Shown one piece after another: positions 1 through 8,664 of a stretch of DNA of 64,000 bases. The notes beneath the pieces are model-generated. The model was not told the DNA's origin and ran no database searches. It saw only the letters and a program-made list of their open reading frames with translations. The translations under genes were made by a program, and so were the position numbers. Positions within the stretch are counted from its first letter, which is position 1. Every line of letters starts with the position of its first letter. Origin of the DNA: Butyricicoccus pullicaecorum (GTDB lineage: Bacteria > Bacillota > Clostridia > Oscillospirales > Butyricicoccaceae); assembly GCA_021531865.1 (NCBI GenBank), contig JAFBIW010000003.1, positions 62,001 through 126,000 on the forward strand. Reading direction: 5' to 3'.

Positions 1-675
<675 letters not shown>

Positions 676-710
676 CTGTACAGCGCAAAGCGCTGAGAAT
701 GAGACACACG

Positions 711-745
711 AAAAAAGATCCCTTTTCAGAAAGGGATCTTTTTTT
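711..745. terminator. Bidirectional terminator between metK and sigF
   Basis: A perfect stem centred on GATCCC/GGGATC with a TCAG loop is flanked by A-runs on the left and a T-run on the right, so it can end both metK (plus) and the spoIIA operon (minus). The sigF stop codon lies inside the T-run. Confidence 0.9.
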
Positions 746-1454
746 ATGTCTGCAATGCGCAGCGCAGTGTTTCGATTGCCTTGCGTTCGAGCCGGGAGAC
801 CTGCACCTGCGAAACACCCAAAATGCGTGCGGTCTGCTGCTGGGTCAGTTCACGTCCGTACCGCAGCGCAATCACCTGCGCGAGCCGTCCAGGCAGCTTG
901 TCGATCGCATCGCGCAGGGACAGCCGCAGCGCAATGGTTTCCTCCATGCTCTCTCCCGCGAGCCGATCCAACAGGGTGAGTCCGTCATCGCCGCTGGGTT
1001 GCTCAAGCGATTCCACCGGACGGACAGCCTGCGCCGCCATGGCAGCCTCCTCGACCGGAACGCCCGCGCGTTCAGCCAGCTCTGAAATGGTGATCTCGCG
1101 GCCGAACTCGCTTTCCAGCTCGCTCTGTACCTGCCGGAGATGCCGTGCCCGATCCTTGACCGTGCGGCTGACCTTTACAGTTCCGTCATCCCGCAGAAAG
1201 CGGCGAATTTCTCCCGCAATCTTGGGGACGGCGTAGGTGGAAAACTGTGTGCCGTACCGATCATCGAAGCCGCGCACCGCTTTCAGGAAGCCCAGACTGG
1301 CCATCTGATACAGGTCATCCGGTTCAACGCCCCGTCCGAAATAGCGGCGGGCAATGCTCCAAATCAGTCCGTTGTTTTCCGCAAGCAGCTGCGCGTCCGC
1401 TTCGGTGTCGCCCGCCTGTGCCCGGTGGATGAGTTCGGCGCTCGGCGCGCTCAA
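744..1454 (-). CDS. sigF: RNA polymerase sporulation sigma factor SigF
   Basis: Forespore-specific sigma factor, third gene of the spoIIA operon. The 236 residues show sigma region 2 (EPDDLYQMASLGFLKAVRGF near residue 45), region 3 and a region 4 helix-turn-helix with LTQQQTARILGVSQVQVSR near the C-terminus. The length matches SigF rather than SigB or SigG. The start is TTG, overlapping the spoIIAB stop in a TTGA arrangement, with GAGGA seven bases upstream; this fits translational coupling to the anti-sigma factor. Known role: held by SpoIIAB until SpoIIAA releases it in the forespore. The TTG start could keep its level below that of SpoIIAB (inference). Confidence 0.96.
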   Translation of the reverse strand: MSAPSAELIHRAQAGDTEADAQLLAENNGLIWSIARRYFGRGVEPDDLYQMASLGFLKAVRGFDDRYGTQFSTYAVPKIAGEIRRFLRDDGTVKVSRTVKDRARHLRQVQSELESEFGREITISELAERAGVPVEEAAMAAQAVRPVESLEQPSGDDGLTLLDRLAGESMEETIALRLSLRDAIDKLPGRLAQVIALRYGRELTQQQTARILGVSQVQVSRLERKAIETLRCALQT

Positions 1455-1897
1455 ACGGGTTCCTCGCCGCCGCGTCCGGCAATACGTCGCAGCATTGTGA
1501 CCGTCGTGCCGCGCCCGACGGTCGAGCGGATTCGGAGCTTGTCCGAAAAGCTCTCCATAATGGTAAAGCCCATGCCCGAACGCTCGGCGTCGCCCGTTGT
1601 AAAGAGCGGCTGCCGCGCCTGTTCGATGTCAGCGATGCCGCATCCCGAATCCTTGACCTTGATTTCGACGTATCCGCCCTCCAGCAGGCGGACGGTCATC
1701 GTTATGTACCCAACCTTGTCCTGATAACCATGCACGATCGCATTGGTCACCGCCTCGCTGACGACGGTCTTGATATCCCCCAACTCCTCGAGCGTGGGAT
1801 CGAGCTGCGAAACGAAAGCGGCGACCGTCATGCGGGCGAAGGCTTCGTTGACCGAACGGCTTTCAAACCGGATCATCATTTGGTTTTTTACATTCAT
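1451..1897 (-). CDS. spoIIAB: Anti-sigma F factor / serine kinase SpoIIAB
   Basis: A GHKL-type ATPase that binds SigF and phosphorylates SpoIIAA. The 148 residues include the N-box VSEAVTNAIVHGY, the G1 box KDSGCGI and the later glycine-rich lid with ERSGMGFTIMESF. Length is normal for the family (about 146). It overlaps spoIIAA by four bases at its start and sigF by four at its end, giving the canonical three-gene spoIIA unit. Confidence 0.96.
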   Translation of the reverse strand: MNVKNQMMIRFESRSVNEAFARMTVAAFVSQLDPTLEELGDIKTVVSEAVTNAIVHGYQDKVGYITMTVRLLEGGYVEIKVKDSGCGIADIEQARQPLFTTGDAERSGMGFTIMESFSDKLRIRSTVGRGTTVTMLRRIAGRGGEEPV

Positions 1898-2223
1898 ATG
1901 GGTTTGCTCCCCTCTTTGGTTTGGAAGGCAATGCGCTTGTCCAGATGTGCGGCACGGAAAATGCGCATCGGATGCGGCGGCACACCGCGCACAACAAGCC
2001 GGCGGCCGTTTCGGCCAAGTGCACGCTGAAAATTGACAACGACGGCCAGACCCGAGCTGTCCATAAAGGTCAGCCGGTTCAGATCAAGCAGGATCGGTTC
2101 CTCGGTATAAAGCGCAGCCAGTCGATCCAGATATTCGATCGCGCGGCGTGCAGCATGGTGATCCAATTCACCGGACAGGTATACGACGATCGACTGTCCC
2201 TCGCGTTCATGCGTAATTTCCAT
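1894..2223 (-). CDS. spoIIAA: Anti-anti-sigma factor SpoIIAA
   Basis: A STAS-domain protein of 109 residues that, when unphosphorylated, displaces SigF from SpoIIAB. The phosphorylation motif FMDSSGLA places the regulatory serine at Ser57, matching Ser58 of Bacillus subtilis. GAGGTG lies upstream of the ATG. It is the first gene of the operon; the only sequence between it and folC is 76 bases dominated by a folC terminator hairpin, so the operon promoter (expected to be sigma-H dependent) must overlap that hairpin or the folC end. I could not pick a convincing sigma-H site. Confidence 0.95.
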   Translation of the reverse strand: MEITHEREGQSIVVYLSGELDHHAARRAIEYLDRLAALYTEEPILLDLNRLTFMDSSGLAVVVNFQRALGRNGRRLVVRGVPPHPMRIFRAAHLDKRIAFQTKEGSKPI

Positions 2224-2242
2224 ACAGGTTCACCTCAATTAG

Positions 2243-2278
2243 AAAAACAAAAAAGCCTGCGGCACAGGCCACAGGCTT
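2243..2278 (-). terminator. Terminator downstream of folC
   Basis: Reading the minus strand, AAGCCTG pairs with CAGGCTT and runs into a T6 tract. It lies after the folC stop and only about 20 bases before the spoIIAA start. Confidence 0.75.
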
Positions 2279-2299
2279 ATTGTACAAAATGGGATTGAA

Positions 2300-3568
2300 T
2301 TATTCTGCCGACTCCTGTCGGGCAGACAGGATTTTTTCGGCCTCGCCAACCAGATAAAGCGAGCCGCAGACCAAGATCAAATCCTCCGGTGCCGCGTCCT
2401 TCTGCGCCCGCACCAGCGCGTCTGCACAGTTCTCACAGCAGACTATCACATGACAGGTTTCCCGCAGAATCAAAGCGAGTTTCTCTGCCGGGATGGTTCG
2501 CTCATTCTGAAGCGGCGTAACGTAGATTTGATCCGGTGTAAAGCCGATCTCCTTCACAGCTTCACGCACAGACTTGTCCGCACACATACCGATCACAAGC
2601 CGAAGCTTTCCTGTAAAGGGAAGTAATTTTACAGATTCGGAAAGCTTCCGAATCCCATCCGGATTGTGCCCGCCATCCAGAATAATCGTCGGATTTGTGC
2701 GCACAATTTGGAACCTGCCGGGAATGAACGCGTGTTCCAAGCCGCGTGAAATACAGTCCTCCGGGATCCGCCAGCCGCGATCCCGAAGCGCCTGTAAAGT
2801 AGTTAAACTTGTCGCGGCATTTTCGACCTGATACCGTCCGGGCAAACGAAGTGTATAAGTTTGACCCTGCCAGATGATCCGGGAACCGGCCGGTGTGCTG
2901 GATAACAGCTCGGCCTGCGGCGCGACGATCAGGTCAGGCGCACAGATGCGCAGGACGTCCAAAGCCTCATCCTGCTGACCGGGTGCAGAAATGTGCGCAG
3001 AACCCGGCTTGAAGATTCCGGCCTTGGTCTGCGCGATCTGAGAGATCGTATCACCCAGCACGGCGGTGTGGTCGAGCGAAATTGAGGTGATGACAGCAGC
3101 TTCCGGCGGCGGGATCACGTTTGTAGCATCGAATGCGCCGCCAAGCCCGGTCTCCAATGCAACGATATCGCAGTTCTGCTCGACGAAATATAAAAACGCC
3201 AGTGCGGTGACAAATTCAAATTCACCGATGTGCTCTCCAGCCGGAAGCGTCAGCGTCTTTGCAGCCGCGTCAACCTGTTCGAACAGACGGTTCAAATCTT
3301 CGTCCGGAATCATCCGGCCGTTTACCCGAATCCTCTCGTTAAATACGACCAAAAAGGGCGACGTATACAGACCGGTGCGGTATCCCGCCTCCCACATGAC
3401 CTGCGCGATCATTGTGGCTGTACTGCCCTTCCCGTTCGTCCCGGCCAAATGCACAAATTTGAGCCGCTCCTGCGGATCACCCAGCGCACAGCAAAGCGCA
3501 CGGATGCGGTGCAGCCCGGGCGCGCCCGAAAACCGGCCGAGCGCATGAATGCGGTCAGCCGGGCGCAT
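2300..3568 (-). CDS. folC: Bifunctional folylpolyglutamate/dihydrofolate synthase
   Basis: Adds glutamate to folates, and in many bacteria also to dihydropteroate, using ATP. The 422 residues carry the Mur-ligase type P-loop HLAGTNGKGSTATMI at about 41-55, the SPFL segment that follows, and a C-terminal ligase domain with DGGHNPDG near residue 300. The length is typical. It is preceded, with a 14-base overlap, by a small gene of unknown function, so the two are probably co-transcribed from upstream. Confidence 0.94.
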   Translation of the reverse strand: MRPADRIHALGRFSGAPGLHRIRALCCALGDPQERLKFVHLAGTNGKGSTATMIAQVMWEAGYRTGLYTSPFLVVFNERIRVNGRMIPDEDLNRLFEQVDAAAKTLTLPAGEHIGEFEFVTALAFLYFVEQNCDIVALETGLGGAFDATNVIPPPEAAVITSISLDHTAVLGDTISQIAQTKAGIFKPGSAHISAPGQQDEALDVLRICAPDLIVAPQAELLSSTPAGSRIIWQGQTYTLRLPGRYQVENAATSLTTLQALRDRGWRIPEDCISRGLEHAFIPGRFQIVRTNPTIILDGGHNPDGIRKLSESVKLLPFTGKLRLVIGMCADKSVREAVKEIGFTPDQIYVTPLQNERTIPAEKLALILRETCHVIVCCENCADALVRAQKDAAPEDLILVCGSLYLVGEAEKILSARQESAE

Positions 3569-3998
3569 TGCAGATCAGCCGTCCCTTCCACCAGCTCTCG
3601 GGGTCACCGTCCCGATTGATGACGCCCTCCATCAGATATTCTGTTTCGCTGACCTGCATCAGCATTTCGCTGCCCGAAATATCGGTATCCGGCACGGTAT
3701 AGGACGATGTAATGATGCTGGGCAGGGCGATGAACGCCCCGTTCATCGTGCCCAGCTTCGTATCCTGCGCGACCCAGTCAAACTGCGCGGCATTGTTCGT
3801 CGCATGAATGTCGTAGTGATCTTCGATATGGACGGGTGTTTCCCACGAAACGTCCATCGATCTGTCAATCGTCCAGTTGTCCCCTGCCCGCGTTACGACG
3901 GTCTCACCGGTGAGCGGCGCAGCCGCACCCGCCTCCTTGGAATAATAGAAGCCCTGCGCCTGCCAACGGGCATTTTGGAATAAAAATGTGTGCTCCAT
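3555..3998 (-). CDS. Hypothetical protein, unknown function
   Basis: I do not recognise this 147-residue protein. It begins MEHTFLFQNARWQAQGFYY and has no signal peptide or membrane segment; the composition is beta-rich with many aromatic residues, resembling lipocalin-like or DUF1934-type small barrels, but no specific motif supports a family. An AAGGGA-type ribosome binding site precedes the ATG. It overlaps the start of folC by 14 bases, which implies translational coupling, and the valS terminator lies just upstream. Confidence 0.7.
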   Translation of the reverse strand: MEHTFLFQNARWQAQGFYYSKEAGAAAPLTGETVVTRAGDNWTIDRSMDVSWETPVHIEDHYDIHATNNAAQFDWVAQDTKLGTMNGAFIALPSIITSSYTVPDTDISGSEMLMQVSETEYLMEGVINRDGDPESWWKGRLICNAPG

Positions 3999-4017
3999 AC
4001 GGCACTTCCCTTCTGAA

Positions 4018-4057
4018 ATAATCGAGAAAAAGGGGAAGAACGGCTTCTTCCCCTTTT
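4018..4057 (-). terminator. Terminator downstream of valS
   Basis: A 13-bp perfect stem (AAAAGGGGAAGAA with its complement) around a CGGC or GCCG tetraloop, followed by T5 on the minus strand, 14 bases after the valS stop. Confidence 0.9.
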
Positions 4058-4070
4058 CATCCCATTAAAA

Positions 4071-6701
4071 TTACCGAAGTGCGGCCAGACTTGCGTTGAG
4101 CTTGTCCATCAGTTCCTGATATTTCGCGACCTTTTCGCGTTCCTGCGCGACGACCGCTTCCGGCGCCTTGGCGACAAAGCCCGGATTGTTCAGCTTTTTC
4201 ATGACGAAATCGATATCCTTCTGCACCTTGGTCTTTTCCTTCTCCAGACGGGCACGCTCCTTTTCAAAGTCAATCAGCTCGCCCATCGGCATATAAACCG
4301 TCGCACCCTTGGTGACAACAGAGACCATGGAGTCTGCGTTTTCCGGCGTCTTGTCGACAAATTCGATCTCGGAGGCATATGCCAGCTTGCCGAAGAACAG
4401 CGTACCCGCCTCGTATGCCTCGCGCTCGTTCGTCAGTAGGATGACCTGTGCGCGCTTGGAGGGCGGAACATTCATCTCGGCACGGCGGGTGCGGATGGCG
4501 CGGATGGTGTCCATCATGGTCTCGACCTGCTCAGCTTCCTTGGCAAAGTGCAGCTCCTCGCGGTACTCCGGCCACTTGGAGACCATAACGGACGGGCCGT
4601 CATGCGGCAGCGCCTGCCAGATGGTCTCGGTGATGAACGGCATAAAGGGATGCAGCAACTGCATGGTGCCCGAAAGCACGTAGCAGAGCACCTTCTGCGC
4701 GGATTCGTTGGCCGCCTTGTCGTCCTTGTTCTGCAGACGCGGCTTAACGATCTCGATATACCAATCGCAGAAGTTATCCCAGATAAAGTCGTAGAGCTTC
4801 TGGACGGCGATGCCCAGCTCATACTTGTCAATGTTTTCGGTGACCGCCTTGACCAGATCGTTGTACTTGGAGACGATCCACTTATCCTCAAGCGAAAGAG
4901 TTTCGGGCAGCTCGAGCTTATCGATCGTCAGGTTCATCTGGATGAAGCGAGAGGCGTTCCAGATCTTGTTGGCAAAATTGCGGCTCGACTCGACCTTTTC
5001 GATCGAGAAGCGCATATCGTTTCCGGGCGAGTTGCCGGTGATCAGAGTAAAGCGCAGCGCGTCTGCGCCGTACTGGTCGATGATCTCGAGCGGATCAATG
5101 CCGTTGCCCAGCGACTTGGACATCTTGCGACCCTGCGCGTCGCGCACTAGGCCGTGGATATAGACCGTCTTGAAGGGCTCCTCCTGCATCTGCTCCATAC
5201 CGGAGAAGATCATGCGGGCGACCCAGAAGAAGATGATATCATAACCGGTGACCAGAACCGAGGTCGGATAGAAGTAATCCAGCTCCTTGGTCTTTTCCGG
5301 CCAGCCCAGCGTGGAGAAGGGCCAGAGCGCAGAGGAGAACCAGGTATCCAGAACATCCTCTTCCTGACGGATGTGGGTGCCGCCGCACTTGGGACAAACG
5401 GTCACGTCTTCCTTGGATACGGTCATCTCGCCGCAGTCCTCGCAGTAGTACGCCGGGATGCGGTGTCCCCACCAGAGCTGACGGGAAATGCACCAATCGT
5501 GTACGTTCTCCATCCAGCGCAGGTAGGTGTTGGCAAAGCGGCTGGGTACAAACTTGACGCGGCCGTCCTTGACAACGTCCATCGCAGGCTTTGCGAGCGG
5601 CGCCATCTTAACGAACCACTGCGCCGAGGTCATCGGTTCGACCGTCGTGCCGCAGCGGTAGCAGGTGCCGACGTTATGCTCGTGGTCTTCGATTTTGACC
5701 AGATAGCCGCCTTCTTCGAGATCCTTGACGACCGCCTTGCGGCACTCGTAGCGATCCATTCCCTGATACTTGCCGCCGTTCTCGTTGACCGTTGCATCCT
5801 CGTTGAAGACGAGGATCTGCTCCAGATTGTGACGCTGGCCCATTTCAAAGTCGTTCGGGTCGTGGCAGGGCGTGGTCTTGACGCAGCCGGTGCCGAATGC
5901 GGGATCGACATAGTCATCCGCGAAGATCGGGATCTCTCGGCCCATGATCGGCAGAATACAGGTCTTGCCGACCAGATGCTGATAGCGCTCATCATTCGGA
6001 TTGACGGCAACGCCGGTATCGCCCATGAAGGTCTCGGGGCGGGTGGTCGCGACAACGACATACTCATCCGAATCCTTAATCGGATACTTGATATACCACA
6101 GCTTGCCCGGCTGGGTCTCGTACTCGACCTCCGCGTCGGAGAGCGCGGTCGCGCAGTGCGGACACCAGTTGATGATGCGGCTGCCCTTATAGATCAGGCC
6201 CTTTTCGTACAGGTTGACAAAGACCTCCTTGACCGCCTTAGAGCAGCCCTCGTCCATCGTGAAGCGTTCGCGGCGCCAATCGCAGGAGGAGCCCAGCTTC
6301 TTGAGCTGCTCAATGATGCGGTTGCCGTACTGGTGCTTCCAGTCCCAGACGCGCTTGAGGAATTCCTCACGGCCCAGATCGTACCGGGTCAGACCCTCGT
6401 TGACACGCAGATTTTCCTCGACCTTGATCTGGGTCGCGATGCCCGCATGGTCGGTGCCCGGCATCCAGAGGGCGGAATAGCCCTGCATCCGCTTGGTGCG
6501 GATCAGGATATCCTGCAGCGTTTCATCGAACGCATGACCCATATGGAGCTGGCCGGTGACATTCGGAGGCGGGATGACAATGGTGAACGGTTTCTTGTTT
6601 TCGTCGACCTCGGCGTTAAAAAAGCCGGAGTCGTTCCAGAACTTGTACAGCTTTTCTTCGACCGCGGACGGATCGTAGATCTTCGGCAGTTCGTTGGACA
6701 C
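4071..6701 (-). CDS. valS: Valyl-tRNA synthetase
   Basis: Charges tRNA-Val. The 876 residues are a full class I synthetase: HIGH-type motif HMGH at 53-56, editing (CP1) domain after residue 140 with [12 protein letters not shown], cysteine pairs of the zinc region (CPHC and YCEDCG), the KMSKS motif near residue 530, an anticodon-binding domain, and the C-terminal coiled-coil arm rich in Lys and Glu. The start is GTG with AAGGAG eight bases upstream. Expression is controlled by the Val T-box leader immediately upstream, itself downstream of tRNA-Cys. Confidence 0.97.
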   Translation of the reverse strand: MSNELPKIYDPSAVEEKLYKFWNDSGFFNAEVDENKKPFTIVIPPPNVTGQLHMGHAFDETLQDILIRTKRMQGYSALWMPGTDHAGIATQIKVEENLRVNEGLTRYDLGREEFLKRVWDWKHQYGNRIIEQLKKLGSSCDWRRERFTMDEGCSKAVKEVFVNLYEKGLIYKGSRIINWCPHCATALSDAEVEYETQPGKLWYIKYPIKDSDEYVVVATTRPETFMGDTGVAVNPNDERYQHLVGKTCILPIMGREIPIFADDYVDPAFGTGCVKTTPCHDPNDFEMGQRHNLEQILVFNEDATVNENGGKYQGMDRYECRKAVVKDLEEGGYLVKIEDHEHNVGTCYRCGTTVEPMTSAQWFVKMAPLAKPAMDVVKDGRVKFVPSRFANTYLRWMENVHDWCISRQLWWGHRIPAYYCEDCGEMTVSKEDVTVCPKCGGTHIRQEEDVLDTWFSSALWPFSTLGWPEKTKELDYFYPTSVLVTGYDIIFFWVARMIFSGMEQMQEEPFKTVYIHGLVRDAQGRKMSKSLGNGIDPLEIIDQYGADALRFTLITGNSPGNDMRFSIEKVESSRNFANKIWNASRFIQMNLTIDKLELPETLSLEDKWIVSKYNDLVKAVTENIDKYELGIAVQKLYDFIWDNFCDWYIEIVKPRLQNKDDKAANESAQKVLCYVLSGTMQLLHPFMPFITETIWQALPHDGPSVMVSKWPEYREELHFAKEAEQVETMMDTIRAIRTRRAEMNVPPSKRAQVILLTNEREAYEAGTLFFGKLAYASEIEFVDKTPENADSMVSVVTKGATVYMPMGELIDFEKERARLEKEKTKVQKDIDFVMKKLNNPGFVAKAPEAVVAQEREKVAKYQELMDKLNASLAALR

Positions 6702-6745
6702 GTTGTTCTCTCCTTTTATAGATGAATTTCAAGAATTGACAGGGA

Positions 6746-6990
6746 TAAAAAAAGCGGTTTTCGCCCCAAATAGGACGAAAACCGCAGGTTTCCGTGGTAC
6801 CACCTACATTCGCAGACAAAAGCCGCGCACTTGACGCCTGTAACGGGACGACCCGGAAACGCCTACCGCGAAGGCCTCGGCGCTTCAGCTCCAAAGCGAC
6901 CTTCCCTCCGCAAGACCCGCGGACGTTTCACCGGCTGCCCGCTCTCTTTGGGTGTCTGCGCAGAGGTACTCCTCTTTTTCACTGCATTGA
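6746..6990 (-). promoter_or_regulatory. T-box leader, Val specifier (GTC), of valS
   Basis: On the minus strand the element has the full T-box layout: stem I with the loop E motif AGTA facing GAA, the specifier GTC (plus-strand bases 6898-6900), the conserved AGAGAGC and GGTGAAA distal stem I segments, the antiterminator box AGGTGGTACCACGG near 6793-6810, and a terminator hairpin with arms GCGGTTTTCG/CGAAAACCGC ending in T7 at about 6747-6753. The specifier assignment is supported by the same GAAG-plus-triplet register in the Phe leader. Uncharged tRNA-Val should favour antitermination. Confidence 0.93.
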
Positions 6991-7011
6991 TGCGATATTC
7001 ACGAAAAGAAA

Positions 7012-7085
7012 TGGAGGTACCACCCAGAATCGAACTGGGGATCAGGGAGTTGCAGTCCCACGCCTTACCGCTTGGCTATGGTACC
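7012..7085 (-). tRNA. tRNA-Cys (anticodon GCA)
   Basis: A 74-nt cloverleaf: acceptor GGTACCA paired with TGGTACC, anticodon arm GGGA-CTGCAAC-TCCC giving anticodon GCA, T-arm with GTTCGATTC, and an encoded CCA end. It sits only about 20 bases upstream of the Val T-box leader in the same direction with no terminator between, and just downstream of a consensus promoter. Confidence 0.96.
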
Positions 7086-7101
7086 AAATCTTAACGAGAT
7101 T

Positions 7102-7130
7102 ATTATATCCGTTTTGCCGCGTTCTGTCAA
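7102..7130 (-). promoter_or_regulatory. Consensus sigma-A promoter for tRNA-Cys and valS
   Basis: Minus strand TTGACA, 17-base spacer, TATAAT: a perfect match to the housekeeping consensus. The predicted start is about ten bases before the mature tRNA-Cys 5' end. Confidence 0.88.
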
Positions 7131-7157
7131 GAACAAAAAGCGGCGGAATTGGGAAAA

Positions 7158-7177
7158 CCTGCCGCACACGCGGCAGG
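7158..7177. other. GC-rich hairpin of unknown role
   Basis: CCTGCCGC and GCGGCAGG pair around ACAC in the divergent region between tRNA-Cys and the Phe leader. There is a short T-run only on the minus side (TTTTCCC). It could be a weak terminator or barrier; no gene ends here. Confidence 0.4.
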
Positions 7178-7253
7178 ATCACGGCACGGCGGTAAATCTA
7201 CATCCGTGTTCGGTTTTCCCTCGCCGGAGCGGTCTCTTTTTGTAAAAGAGGGC

Positions 7254-7282
7254 TTGCAAGACGACTGAAAATGTGCTATATT
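7254..7282 (+). promoter_or_regulatory. Promoter of the pheS-pheT transcript
   Basis: TTGCAA, 17-base spacer, TATATT, with a TGC extension directly before the -10. It lies just upstream of the Phe T-box leader. Confidence 0.75.
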
Positions 7283-7289
7283 GATTGAG

Positions 7290-7558
7290 TATCATATGGA
7301 TCAAATGCGATGAACAGGAAAAGTAACCCGGTTTTGGGCCTTTCGCAGAGAGCGGTGGTCATCGGCTGAAAGCCGCCGTGTCGGTCGTCCGGGAGAAGTT
7401 CCCCTGTGAGCAGAAACGCTGAACCCGCTATGGCAAGTAGGTGTTTCCGGTCTTGCCCACGTTACGGGCTGATGAGCGCGCGGCCTTTGTCCGCGAAGCT
7501 AGGTGGTACCACGGAGTCTTGCGGCCTTCGTCCTAGATCGGGACGATGGCCGTTTTTT
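7290..7558 (+). promoter_or_regulatory. T-box leader, Phe specifier (TTC), of pheS-pheT
   Basis: Stem I has AAAAGTAACCCGG facing CCGGGAGAAG, followed by the specifier TTC at 7399-7401. The distal AGAGAGC motif is present, the antiterminator box AGGTGGTACCACGG is at 7501-7514, and the terminator pairs CGGCC..CGTCC with GGACG..GGCCG before T6 at 7553-7558. Low charged tRNA-Phe should allow readthrough into pheS. Confidence 0.93.
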
Positions 7559-7610
7559 CGTCCTGCAATGCAGATCGCAAATCAAAACACGTGACAAGGA
7601 GTGTTTATCA

Positions 7611-8630
7611 ATGAAAGAACAGCTCGAAGCGATCCTCGCCAAAGCGAAGGAAGAGCTGAGCGCGGTACAGTCCGCCCGGGAACTGGGCGATGTGCGCGTC
7701 AAGTATTTGGGGAAAAAGGGTGAGCTGACCACGATCCGCAAGGGTCTGCGCGATGTTGCGCCCGAGGATCGTCCTGCAATGGGCCAGCTCATCAACGACG
7801 TCTGCGCCCAGCTCGAGACCGCGCTGGCCGCGCAGAGCGAGGAAATCGAACGCAAGGCGCTCGAAGCCAAGCTCGCGGGGGAAACGCTGGACGTGACCAT
7901 GCCCGGCAAGCCGCTGACGATCGGCAAAAAGCATCCGCTGAACGTCGTGCTCGATGAATTCAAGGAAATCTTCCTTGGTCTGGGCTTCTCGATCGCTGAG
8001 GGTCCCGAGGTTGAGCTTGATCACTACAACTTTGAGGCTCTGAACATCCCGAAGGATCATCCGGCGCGCGACACGCAGGATACCTTCTATATTTCGGATA
8101 ACGTCGTCCTGCGTACCCAGACCTCGCCCATGCAGGTACGCACGATGGAGAAGAAGAAGCCGCCGATCCGCATCATTGCGCCCGGCCGCGTTTACCGCTC
8201 GGACGCGGTAGACGCCACGCACTCTCCCCTGTTCCATCAGATCGAAGGTCTGGTTGTCGACAAGGACATCCGGATGAGCGACCTCAAGGGCATCCTTGAG
8301 CTGTTTGCCAAGAAGCTCTATGGCGAGGATACCGTCGTCCGCTTCCGTCCGCACCACTTCCCCTTCACCGAGCCTTCCGCCGAAATGGATATCCAGTGCT
8401 ACCGCTGCCACGGCGCGGGCTGCCCGCTGTGTAAGGGCGAGGGCTGGATCGAGATTTTGGGCTGCGGCATGGTGCATCCCAAGGTGCTCGAAATGAGCGG
8501 CATTGACTCCACCGAATATTCGGGCTATGCCTTCGGCATCGGCCTGGAGCGCATGGTCATGGGCCGCTTCAAGATCGACGACATCCGTCTGTTCTATGAG
8601 AACGACGTGCGGTTCCTGCATCAGTTCTAA
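7611..8630 (+). CDS. pheS: Phenylalanyl-tRNA synthetase alpha subunit
   Basis: Catalytic subunit of the alpha2-beta2 enzyme that charges tRNA-Phe. The 339 residues have an N-terminal coiled-coil and then the class II core: motif 2 region with [10 protein letters not shown], the cysteine-rich loop ([12 protein letters not shown]) common in Firmicutes PheS, and motif 3 ([13 protein letters not shown]). The ATG at 7611 is chosen because AAGGAG precedes it and the family begins here; the frame is open further upstream but that part is T-box leader. pheT follows after 34 bases. Confidence 0.97.
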   Translation: MKEQLEAILAKAKEELSAVQSARELGDVRVKYLGKKGELTTIRKGLRDVAPEDRPAMGQLINDVCAQLETALAAQSEEIERKALEAKLAGETLDVTMPGKPLTIGKKHPLNVVLDEFKEIFLGLGFSIAEGPEVELDHYNFEALNIPKDHPARDTQDTFYISDNVVLRTQTSPMQVRTMEKKKPPIRIIAPGRVYRSDAVDATHSPLFHQIEGLVVDKDIRMSDLKGILELFAKKLYGEDTVVRFRPHHFPFTEPSAEMDIQCYRCHGAGCPLCKGEGWIEILGCGMVHPKVLEMSGIDSTEYSGYAFGIGLERMVMGRFKIDDIRLFYENDVRFLHQF

Positions 8631-8664
8631 GGCGTATTGTCCGTAGTATTAGGAGGAAAATAAA

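Noticed and set aside
2280-2330. Sigma-H promoter for spoIIA
   Set aside because: A GCAGAAT -10-like match exists but has no -35 element at the right distance.
5154-6725. Long open frame antisense to valS
   Set aside because: No ribosome binding site, and composition matches the third-position bias of valS read backwards. The same applies to long frames opposite pheT (8569-10779), the nucleobase permease (11589-13238) and prfC (14517-16076).
7158-7177. Riboswitch or attenuator in the divergent region
   Set aside because: A single short hairpin without an aptamer-like region or gene end.
6794-7195. Plus-strand frames over tRNA-Cys and the Val leader
   Set aside because: They are antisense to structured RNA and have no ribosome binding site.
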